Positions 55,990 through 62,402 of a DNA stretch of 64,000 nucleotides are shown piece by piece. The stretch spans positions 517,447-581,446 of the forward strand of contig JACPBF010000001.1 in assembly GCA_016180425.1 (NCBI GenBank), read 5' to 3'. The notes below the pieces were generated by a model. That model made no database searches, had not been told where the DNA came from, and saw only the letters and a list, made by a program, of their open reading frames with translations. The translations under genes were made by a program, and so were the position numbers. The DNA comes from Elusimicrobiota bacterium (GTDB taxonomy: Bacteria > Elusimicrobiota > Elusimicrobia > 2-02-FULL-39-32). Numbering within the stretch: position 1 is the first letter of the stretch; every line of letters starts with the position of its first letter.

Positions 55990-56656
55990 GCATCATCTCC
56001 TGTATTCTTCTTTCCACAAGATTAATCACTTGATGTCGTAATCCTTCTAAAGTGTGCGTGTAAGGATCCATTTTTGAGATAGCTTCAGCGAGCTTGGTTT
56101 CTCCCAAGGCAGTTTCGAACCAATTGGAAAAATCATTGATTTCAAGAGGCGGGCGAATCCTCGCTTCAAAAATATGGTGATAGAGTGAATTGATGCTTAC
56201 TTTTTTAAGCGCTTCGGCAAATTCACTTAAATTCCACGTCTCATAAGGCGTTGGCAACACAAAGCTGATGGATTGCTTAAAGTAAAATTCATCTCCGGCG
56301 GGAGCATCGTGGTGATTCTTATATGAAATGAGATGTTCCTCAATCGTTTGAACTACTTTCTCTCTAATATCTCGAATAGTCGGAAAACGGATGGTGTCTA
56401 TCGCGAATAGCTTCTCCGCCAGTTTTTCATCCTGCAAGGCAGTGTCAACCCAATAGGCAAAATCGTTGGGCGGCTCGGGCAAGAGGAATTGGTGTTGCTT
56501 TAAAAATCGGTGGGTGTGATGATAAATCACCGAACCGGGAACTTCTTTCAAACAGCTGAGCAATTCATAAATATTTTTTGCCTTCCACTGGGTCATTTGA
56601 GTTACGCTGACCTGAGTTACAAATCTAAACGGCGCGCTTGCCATTTTAAGTTCCAT
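55982..56656 (-). CDS. DUF5752 family protein
   Basis: 224 residues from the ATG at 56656, preceded by GAGGGAG; a longer frame would extend into otsB. It contains two similar halves: FEYxH-type helices seen as LLSCLKEVPGSVIYHHTHRFLKQHQFL, DFAYWVDTALQDEKLAEKLFAID, and later SINSLYHHIFEARIRPPLEINDFSNWFETALGE. DUF5752 proteins occur with trehalose or glycosyltransferase genes in many bacteria; function is unknown. It overlaps otsB by 11 nt and treT by 8 nt, so translation is probably coupled. Confidence 0.85.
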   Translation of the reverse strand: MELKMASAPFRFVTQVSVTQMTQWKAKNIYELLSCLKEVPGSVIYHHTHRFLKQHQFLLPEPPNDFAYWVDTALQDEKLAEKLFAIDTIRFPTIRDIREKVVQTIEEHLISYKNHHDAPAGDEFYFKQSISFVLPTPYETWNLSEFAEALKKVSINSLYHHIFEARIRPPLEINDFSNWFETALGETKLAEAISKMDPYTHTLEGLRHQVINLVERRIQEMMHV

Positions 56657-57464
56657 GGTTACTCCCTCTCTGGAATTGTTTCTTTCCACTATCTGCCAAT
56701 GTGAATAAAAACTTTTCAACCTCGGGAACATTTTTTAAAAAATATTGAGCAGCAGAGCTTTTTTTTCGACCCACTCGAATAGAGACTCCTTTAGAAGCAA
56801 GTGCCTTAAACGCAGCCTCATCGGTAACATCATCTCCAATAAAAAATGATAAAGTTGTTTTTGGACATCGGGTTAAAATCCATTTTACTGCCTTTCCTTT
56901 GTCCCAAAGGATGGGAGGGAGCACTTCCCATCCTTTTTTTATCTCTAAAACGCGAATCTTTTGACCCTTAACCCAAGGATCAATTCGCTCAAAAAATTCT
57001 GTCTTAATTTTTGAATACAAACTTGGATTTGTCAACCTGTAATGGTAAGCAAGTGAAATTTTTTTATCTTCAAGATAGGAACCTGTGAATTTTTCTTCTA
57101 GACCATGCAAAACCCTCTTCATCTCTTTAATTCTGTATTTAAATCCCGCGGCGCGATTGTATCGCTCCTTTAATTTTGGACTCCATAACTGAAGACCATG
57201 GTTTCCAGCGATGATTACTTTTTTTAAGCCTGTCAAACGCTTTATCTGTTGTACGGATCTTCCCGTAATAATCCCAAGGGTAAATCGTGAATTTTTCGTC
57301 AACGCTTTTAAAACAGTTTGGGTGGAACGCTTTAACCGCGACTCTTGAGGTTTGGACACAATGGGTGATAAAGTTCCATCATAGTCCAGTAAAAACAAAA
57401 GTTGGGAAGAGCATTGAATCTTCTCGACAATTTTTTTTTGAAGAGGAGAGCTAAAATAGCGCAT
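56646..57464 (-). CDS. otsB: Trehalose-6-phosphate phosphatase
   Basis: 272 residues of the HAD/OtsB family: LLFLLDYDGTLSPIV (nucleophile Asp in DYDGT), LGIITGRSVQQIKRLTGL, IAGNHGLQLWSP, GWEVLPPILWDKGKAVKWIL, SFFIGDDVTDEAAFKAL. It removes phosphate from trehalose 6-phosphate made by OtsA. A 203-nt gap containing a large palindromic element separates it from otsA. Confidence 0.95.
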   Translation of the reverse strand: MRYFSSPLQKKIVEKIQCSSQLLFLLDYDGTLSPIVSKPQESRLKRSTQTVLKALTKNSRFTLGIITGRSVQQIKRLTGLKKVIIAGNHGLQLWSPKLKERYNRAAGFKYRIKEMKRVLHGLEEKFTGSYLEDKKISLAYHYRLTNPSLYSKIKTEFFERIDPWVKGQKIRVLEIKKGWEVLPPILWDKGKAVKWILTRCPKTTLSFFIGDDVTDEAAFKALASKGVSIRVGRKKSSAAQYFLKNVPEVEKFLFTLADSGKKQFQRGSNHGT

Positions 57465-57481
57465 TTTTAGCTTGGCTCTTT

Positions 57482-57642
57482 AACCCGGATTTTGCATTAG
57501 GCGTTAGGACTGAGACGAATGATGGCGAGACTTTTTCGACGAAAAAAGTGAGAGCGTAGCGTTGCCTGCGGTCGAACTTTTTGAGGACAAAAAAGTCCGC
57601 CATCATTCGTCGAATCCAACGTCCTAATGCAAAATCCGGGTT
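57482..57642. repeat. 161-nt palindromic element between otsA and otsB
   Basis: Outer arms of 20 bp (57482-57501 and 57623-57642) are perfect complements; inner arms of 14 bp (57514-57527 and 57598-57611, GACGAATGATGGCG and complement) are also perfect. Each half contains a small extra hairpin (ACTTTTT ... AAAAAGT), so the single strand would fold into a branched structure. It resembles a MITE or complex REP element. An ORF of 77 codons across it (57451-57684, minus) is judged spurious. Confidence 0.75.
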
Positions 57643-57667
57643 TAAACCAAAAATAATGAAAATAAAC

Positions 57668-59971
57668 TTAAGCCATGGATTCATGAACAGTTTCCTCCGA
57701 AGGAGTGGACTCTTTGGGAACGGATTCTATTTGAGAAATCGCAGTAATAATGTTGGCCGCCCACCGATAGATATTTCTGTCCTGAACAATGACTCGCATC
57801 TGTTTCATTCTTCTTGATATTTCCATGGGCTCCATCTCCAAAGCGTTATGAATAGACTCCGCCACCTCTTCTATATCGTATGGGTTTACAATCAAAGCCT
57901 CTTTAAGTTCTCGGCTAGCTCCTGTAAATTGACTTAAAATCAACACTCCATCTTCATGATTGCGGGCAGCAATGAACTCTTTGGCAACTAAGTTCATGCC
58001 ATCATGCAAGGAGGTCACCAAACATAAATCAGCCGCCTTGTAAAAAGGAAGAATTTCTTCATGACTATGGTGAGCTTTTAGAAAGAGGATGGGTTTCCAC
58101 TCTTTTGTCTGAATCTTCCAGTTAATTTCATCCACGGTTTTTTCAACTTCCGCAATGAAATCGTGATATTTCTGAATATGTGTTCTTGAGGGAGCGCCCA
58201 GCTCAATAAAAGTGAATCGTCCAATATATTGCGGATATTTACCAAAAAACCTCTCGACAGCTTTAAAGCGTTCTACGATCCCTTTAGTATAATCCAGACG
58301 ATCCACTCCCACTCCAAAAGTTTCTGTATGAATCCCATAATCTTTAGAAAGAGATTCCAATATTCTTGCTTTATTTGTTTCTGGAGAAACTTCCTCCTGA
58401 CTTAAAGAGGGTTCCATGGGTAAAGATACACTAATGGGAAATGGTTTGACAGAAGTCGTGTGTCCCAATCTTTGAACGGAAAAATTTTCCCAATTCACTT
58501 TCGATTCCAAAACATTGTCTGCCGTATCTAATAAATTGTTGCAATGAAATTGAATATGAAATCCAAGAATATCTGCGCCTAACATCCCCAACAGAATTTC
58601 TTGTTTCCAAGGACAAATGCTGAAAGATTCTGGGTTAGGCCATGGAATATGCCAAAAGACTGCAATTCTTGCATCTGGACGTTTTTTCCGAATTAAGAGA
58701 GGAAGCAAAGCAAAATGATAATCTTGAATTAAAATTAGCGGAGAGTCTTCATCTTTAATTTCTTCTAGTAGAGTGCCCGCGAATTTCTGGTTCACTTTCT
58801 GATATTGAATCCAATCTTCCAGACGAAAAGTTGGCCTGGTATGAGTGATATGACAAAGCGGCCAAAGTCCCTCATTAGAAAAACCATAGTAGTGGCCGTC
58901 TTCCTCTTCTTTGCTAAGCCAAACCCGTTTAAGAGTGTAAGCAGGTTCGTTTGGCGGAACTTTAAGTTTATCTTGCGAATCGCAAACTTCACGGTCAGCA
59001 TCGCCTGCCCCATGAGCAATCCACACTCCCCCGCAAGCTCGCATCACCGGATCTAAAGCAGTCACTAACCCGCTTGCAGGAACAATACATTCAACCTTTC
59101 TTTTTTGTTTTACATGCATGTATGGCTCTCGGTTAGAAATTAAAAATAGAGTTTTGTCTCCTAACTTACTACGAACATGTTCTTTTAGTTTTTCCGGAGT
59201 CCAAATAGACTCTAGAGAAAGTCTAAGCCGAGCTTCCTGTTCCGCTGCTGCCCGCGCTGCGGTAAGACTCTTTGCCAACTGTCTTACTTCAGAAGCCAAA
59301 GGCCCTAAAACATCTCCCCTAGGCAAATGAGTCAACTGATTATTTTCTCCCAACCTTAATTCTTTAATCCAGTCCGCAATTTGGGCGATAGGGCCTGTAA
59401 TACTCCAGCGAACAACTATGAGAGTTGTGATCACAATCAGAAAAGATAAAATAAGAAGGCGGATAAAATTATTTCCCCAAATCTCTTTTATTCGGACATC
59501 AATGTAGGAGGAATCATGCAAAAGCATAAGAGCTCCTGAAACGCTGCTATCTTCATCCTGAACAATGGGAGTGATATGATAGTAGATATGCCTTTGCTCA
59601 ATTTTCTTAAAAAAACTTTTATTTTGACCCTCTTGTATTGCTTGAATAATTTCAGAAGAAGGCTGCTTTAAACTTTCAGGCAAACCTGAAGTTTGGGAAA
59701 GAATCTGACTGTCCGCATTATAAATAATAACTCCCAACAACCGCTCTCGGTTACCAAACCGATCCACTAATTTAGTTAGCTTTAATGGGTTATTGCTTTT
59801 TAGAATGAGCTGAACAGATTCTTTCAAACTTTCTGATAAAATAATATATTTACGTTCTAACTCATCTACTAAACGTTTCTTCTCCGCTCTAGCTTGTAGG
59901 AATGAGAACAGAGCCGCAACAGTTGCGGCAACGATAATAAGCGAAACAATTAGACGCAGGGTGATTTTCAT
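57668..59971 (-). CDS. otsA: Trehalose-6-phosphate synthase fused to a membrane sensor and HAMP domain
   Basis: 767 residues. Residues ~5-24 and ~170-188 are membrane helices around an extracytoplasmic sensor-like domain (~25-168, containing LLGVIIYNADSQILSQTSG). HAMP-like linker ~189-240, short coiled coil, then GT20 from ~270: FLISNREPYMHV, VTALDPVMRACGGVWIAHGAG, IQDYHFALLPLLIRKKRP, VFWHIPWPNPE, GVDRLDYTKGIVERF, HDGMNLVAKEFIAAR. It makes trehalose 6-phosphate from NDP-glucose and glucose 6-phosphate. Normal OtsA is about 470 residues and soluble; here synthesis appears wired to an external signal. The ATG overlaps the stop of the small membrane gene upstream. Confidence 0.92.
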   Translation of the reverse strand: MKITLRLIVSLIIVAATVAALFSFLQARAEKKRLVDELERKYIILSESLKESVQLILKSNNPLKLTKLVDRFGNRERLLGVIIYNADSQILSQTSGLPESLKQPSSEIIQAIQEGQNKSFFKKIEQRHIYYHITPIVQDEDSSVSGALMLLHDSSYIDVRIKEIWGNNFIRLLILSFLIVITTLIVVRWSITGPIAQIADWIKELRLGENNQLTHLPRGDVLGPLASEVRQLAKSLTAARAAAEQEARLRLSLESIWTPEKLKEHVRSKLGDKTLFLISNREPYMHVKQKRKVECIVPASGLVTALDPVMRACGGVWIAHGAGDADREVCDSQDKLKVPPNEPAYTLKRVWLSKEEEDGHYYGFSNEGLWPLCHITHTRPTFRLEDWIQYQKVNQKFAGTLLEEIKDEDSPLILIQDYHFALLPLLIRKKRPDARIAVFWHIPWPNPESFSICPWKQEILLGMLGADILGFHIQFHCNNLLDTADNVLESKVNWENFSVQRLGHTTSVKPFPISVSLPMEPSLSQEEVSPETNKARILESLSKDYGIHTETFGVGVDRLDYTKGIVERFKAVERFFGKYPQYIGRFTFIELGAPSRTHIQKYHDFIAEVEKTVDEINWKIQTKEWKPILFLKAHHSHEEILPFYKAADLCLVTSLHDGMNLVAKEFIAARNHEDGVLILSQFTGASRELKEALIVNPYDIEEVAESIHNALEMEPMEISRRMKQMRVIVQDRNIYRWAANIITAISQIESVPKESTPSEETVHESMA

Positions 59972-60096
59972 TTTTTAGGCGGAGCCTGATCTTTCTCTTT
60001 GTTTTTTCTACCGCTCATGGCTACATAAAGTACAAACCATAGGAAAATTCCAATAAGAATGAAGATTGGCCACTCTTGAGAAAAATTAATATGCAT
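59968..60096 (-). CDS. 42-residue single-span membrane protein, first gene of the trehalose operon
   Basis: Begins at an ATG preceded by AAAGGGGGA and ends in a TGA overlapping the otsA ATG. Residues ~9-27 form one membrane helix (WPIFILIGIFLWFVLYVAM) followed by a basic tail (SGRKNKEKDQAPPKK). The AMSG residues after the helix recur in two linkers of the giant protein. It may be a small partner of the membrane-bound OtsA; this is inferred from coupling only. Confidence 0.7.
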   Translation of the reverse strand: MHINFSQEWPIFILIGIFLWFVLYVAMSGRKNKEKDQAPPKK

Positions 60097-60140
60097 TCTT
60101 TTATTCCCCCTTTGAAACCTTTTTATTTTCTAGAGAAAAT

Positions 60141-60246
60141 AAAAAAGCCATCTCATAAGGTTACTTAAACCTTATGAGATGGCGGCCCGACCATCTTTGT
60201 ATTTAACCTCCAAGAACTTGAACTAAGCTCTTGGACCCTTTTGTGA
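60141..60246 (-). ncRNA. Structured leader with attenuator-type terminator, trehalose operon
   Basis: Minus-strand leader from a predicted start near 60246. A first hairpin pairs CCAAGAG with TTCTTGG. Then GATGG can pair with the CCATC of GCCATC, or that same GCCATC can form the 16-bp stem 60168-60183 / 60147-60162 followed by T6 (60141-60146), an intrinsic terminator. The choice between the two pairings is what transcription attenuators and riboswitches use. The operon start codon is 45 nt beyond. I could not match it to a riboswitch class known to me; it could also be an independent ~105-nt sRNA. Confidence 0.5.
60147..60183 (-). terminator. Intrinsic terminator in the trehalose leader
   Basis: 16-bp perfect stem (GCCATCTCATAAGGTT and complement), 5-nt loop, followed on the minus strand by six T then ATTTT. 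On the plus strand there is no T tract, so it acts for minus-strand transcription. Confidence 0.8.
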
Positions 60247-60251
60247 CTTAA

Positions 60252-60280
60252 TTTATAGCATGGTTTCTCTAATATTACAA
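60252..60280 (-). promoter_or_regulatory. Promoter of the trehalose operon leader
   Basis: Minus strand: -35 TTGTAA (60275-60280), 17-nt spacer, -10 TATAAA (60252-60257) with TG two bases upstream (extended -10, TGC). Predicted start ~60246, just before the structured leader. Confidence 0.6.
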
Positions 60281-60307
60281 CCTTATGACAACGTAAAAAA
60301 ACTTTCC

Positions 60308-60335
60308 TTGACAAATATATCCTATTGGTTATAAT
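60308..60335 (+). promoter_or_regulatory. Consensus promoter, divergent from the trehalose leader
   Basis: TTGACA (60308-60313) and TATAAT (60330-60335), both perfect, 16-nt spacer. The predicted start site falls at about 60342, which is the first base of a GTG codon of a 37-codon ORF. Confidence 0.78.
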
Positions 60336-60341
60336 TAAAGC

Positions 60342-60455
60342 GTGGGGTCAATTACTGTTATCTTTTTTAAGTCTCCGGAAGCTTCCAAAAGCCCTATCCA
60401 GAAGGAATATATCAAGGGAACCACCTTTGAGGAAAACGAGCAAAAAATCTATTAA
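60342..60455 (+). CDS. Possible leaderless 37-residue upstream ORF
   Basis: GTG start at the predicted transcription start; the peptide begins MGSITVIFFKSPEASKSPIQ and its end overlaps the HTH gene by 29 nt in another frame. Overlap suggests translational coupling to the HTH gene. The sequence could be the truncated N-terminus of a toxin-like or phage-derived protein; I do not recognise it. Low support apart from position. Confidence 0.35.
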   Translation: MGSITVIFFKSPEASKSPIQKEYIKGTTFEENEQKIY

Positions 60456-60789
60456 ACCCCACAAATTCGGAATTCCGGTTGAAGAACACGTTGCCGAACA
60501 AATGAAGAATCCAGTATACCGGAAAACATATTTGGTATCCCGTGTTCGAGTTGCCATTGCAGCGTTAATTAAAACATTAAGGGAGCAAGCTGGAATGTCA
60601 CAGGCTCAATTGGCTAAATTAGCAGGAATCCCCCAATCCCAAGTGGCACGTTTGGAAGGCATAAAAGATAAAAGAATCCCTAGCATGGATCTCTTAACGA
60701 ACATATTCGCCGCGCTTGATTGCAGAGCGTTTCTTGATGTTGTGCCTAAACATGAAAATACTGAAAAACGTGAAATTGTATTAGTATAA
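60427..60789 (+). CDS. XRE/Cro-type HTH protein, antitoxin-like
   Basis: 120 residues from the TTG at 60427 (AAGGGAACC upstream). A frame opening further upstream (60325) cannot be right because it would start before the promoter's -10 box. The XRE helix-turn-helix is REQAGMSQAQLAKLAGIPQS, followed by SQVARLEGIKDKRIPSMDLL. An N-terminal basic extension precedes PVEEHVAEQMKNPVYRKTY. Proteins like this are common as HigA-type antitoxins, with the toxin gene upstream; here only the short ORF remains in that place. Confidence 0.75.
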   Translation: MRKTSKKSIKPHKFGIPVEEHVAEQMKNPVYRKTYLVSRVRVAIAALIKTLREQAGMSQAQLAKLAGIPQSQVARLEGIKDKRIPSMDLLTNIFAALDCRAFLDVVPKHENTEKREIVLV

Positions 60790-60914
60790 TATGAATCAAT
60801 TTAAGAACTTTGCTAAAATGGGGATGGATTTTTAAATACGCACAGGACTTGTGTTTTGTAGTTGTTACGCTAGATGTTTAAGTAAAGTAAAATTTTCTTG
60901 ATTTATCGTTGGAA

Positions 60915-61051
60915 TGGGCGGGCTGCTTTCCTATTCCTTTTTATAAAGGAATCAGCGACCGAGTATCAACGAGGAAGTGTCGCTTCATTGCTTTTATAAG
61001 AATAGCGACCACACGCCCAAAATTATTATGAAGATTTTTATAAGGATGTTT
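60915..61051. repeat. Palindromic repeat element directly upstream of tRNA-Leu(UAA)
   Basis: Begins with TGGGCGGG (60915-60922), the same 8 bases that open the tRNA gene at 61051. Then CTTTC, a perfect hairpin ATTCCTTT (60933-60940) / AAAGGAAT (60945-60952), and the block 60957-60983 shared with the yyaL insertion. Within it AGCGAC and GTCGCT form a second stem. The 60931-60958 part also matches, inverted, the element near tRNA-Leu(CAA). Confidence 0.65.
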
Positions 61052-61137
61052 GGGCGGGTGGCGGAACTGGCAGACGCACAGGACTTAAAATCCTGACTTG
61101 CGCAAGCGAGGTGAGGGTTCGATTCCCTCCCCGCCCA
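61052..61137 (+). tRNA. tRNA-Leu (anticodon UAA)
   Basis: Acceptor stem GGGCGGG (61052-61058) pairs with CCCGCCC (61130-61136), discriminator A. Anticodon arm CAGGA-CTTAAAA-TCCTG gives UAA. Long variable arm as expected for leucine; T-loop GGTTCGATTCC. CCA is not encoded. Confidence 0.97.
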
Positions 61138-61443
61138 AATAACGTGGAAAAATTATCATATTAAAACTCACTCCTTTTTACTATACCCTTCGCACCTCAT
61201 TACAGGCTGGGGCGGATATTTAGGGAAGCTGGAATTTTCTTTTGAAAGCAGGCAAAAAATAAATCTGCTACCGCGCTCACTTTTAATAAACAAGGTATTT
61301 TTACACAGTCCGCACAATCCATTTTTATAAATCATTAGGATCCTAAAAAAACAGTATACTTGATTAGCTCATGGTTTTTGCATCATCCATCTCGCAATAT
61401 TACACTTCAAAAATTTATACGATTATATGATAAATCTTGCTAA
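61138..61443. other. Intergenic stretch with no recognised feature
   Basis: 306 nt between tRNA-Leu(UAA) and the O-methyltransferase gene. I see no ORF with a ribosome site, no strong hairpin with a T tract and no copy of the repeats found elsewhere. The methyltransferase has no clear Shine-Dalgarno sequence and no good promoter could be picked out. Confidence 0.6.
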
Positions 61444-62118
61444 ATGATGCGCAAAACATATTCCAATACTCTTGAGTCGGTTTCGAACTATGTTGACTCC
61501 TTATATTCTAATGAAGCAAGTTCAATAGAGTGGATACGAAGTTGGGCAAAAGAAGAGGGCTTGCCCGACATTCACGTGTCTGCAATGGATGGGCTTCATT
61601 TGGAAATGATGGCCCGTGCCTGCGGATCAAAAAAAGCGGTAGAGATTGGCACTTTAGCGGGTTATTCGGGTATTTGTATCGCGCGGGCATTGCCCAAAAA
61701 TGGAAAACTATTTACGTTTGAAAGTGAACCACACCATGCAAAAATAGCTAGAAAAATTTTTGAAAAGGCTGGGTTACTTAAAAAAATAAAAATTTATATT
61801 GGCGCAGCTTTAATGAATCTTAAAAAAATTGAGTCCGAAGGACCGTTTGATTTTGTATTCATAGATGCCGATAAAACAAACTATCCTAACTATTTAAAAT
61901 GGGCAGAAAAACATTTGCGCATCGGCGGGGTCCTTGCAGCGGATAATACGTTTGCTTTTGGGTTGATTGCAGAGAAAAATGATATAAAATTGGGGTCTCA
62001 TACGAAAAATGTTCGAGCTTTACGAACATTTAACTATTCTCTAGCACATCATTCGAGGTTTCGTTCTACCATCCTGCCTACAGGAGAAGGCCTTACCTTT
62101 GCGGTTAGAATTAAATAA
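61444..62118 (+). CDS. SAM-dependent O-methyltransferase (class I, catechol-O-methyltransferase-like)
   Basis: 224 residues. Motif I VEIGTLAGYSGICIARALP, then KLFTFESEPHHAKIARKIFEKAGL, and the metal-binding/motif III region FDFVFIDADKTNYPNYLKWAEKHLRIGGVLAADNTFAFG, which fits the Methyltransf_3 (PF01596) family. Substrates are usually catechols or other small phenolics; the actual one is unknown. The gene sits alone between two tRNA-Leu genes. Two adjacent ATGs make the exact start uncertain by one codon. Confidence 0.9.
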   Translation: MMRKTYSNTLESVSNYVDSLYSNEASSIEWIRSWAKEEGLPDIHVSAMDGLHLEMMARACGSKKAVEIGTLAGYSGICIARALPKNGKLFTFESEPHHAKIARKIFEKAGLLKKIKIYIGAALMNLKKIESEGPFDFVFIDADKTNYPNYLKWAEKHLRIGGVLAADNTFAFGLIAEKNDIKLGSHTKNVRALRTFNYSLAHHSRFRSTILPTGEGLTFAVRIK

Positions 62119-62154
62119 TTTATGCTAATAAAGTGCGCCTACCGCTAATGCATC

Positions 62155-62238
62155 TGCCCGGAGAGGGAGTCGAACCCACACATCCCAAAGGATATGAGAT
62201 TTTGAGTCTCACGCGTCTGCCAGTTCCGCCATCCGGGC
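62155..62238 (-). tRNA. tRNA-Leu (anticodon CAA)
   Basis: Minus strand. Acceptor stem GCCCGGA (5' end at 62238) pairs with TCCGGGC (62156-62162), discriminator A at 62155. Anticodon arm TGAGA-CTCAAAA-TCTCA gives CAA. Long variable arm; T-loop GGTTCGACTCC. CCA is not encoded. Confidence 0.97.
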
Positions 62239-62322
62239 AACCTTAATAAAATTTCTTAAGTCTCCCGGAAAGTGCCGATTCCTTAATTTTAAAGGAATAA
62301 GAAAGAGGCCGCCATCCGGGCT
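62239..62322. repeat. Palindromic repeat element directly upstream of tRNA-Leu(CAA), with a copy of the tRNA 5' end
   Basis: 62309-62321 repeats exactly the first 13 bases of the tRNA (62226-62238; GCCCGGATGGCGG read on the minus strand). Between them is a hairpin ATTCCTT / AAGGAAT (62278-62298) flanked by CTTTC and GGC, matching, in minus-strand orientation, the element upstream of the other tRNA-Leu. Confidence 0.65.
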
Positions 62323-62402
62323 AAAATATTATTTTATTAATTGATCAGTCATTTTACCAAAGTTTTTTGCTGTTGTCTTATTTCACCTTAGATAGGAATC
62401 CC

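Noticed and set aside
57451-57684. 77-codon ORF on the minus strand between otsA and otsB
   Set aside because: It lies almost wholly inside the large palindromic repeat; the apparent protein is a by-product of the inverted arms and has no ribosome site.
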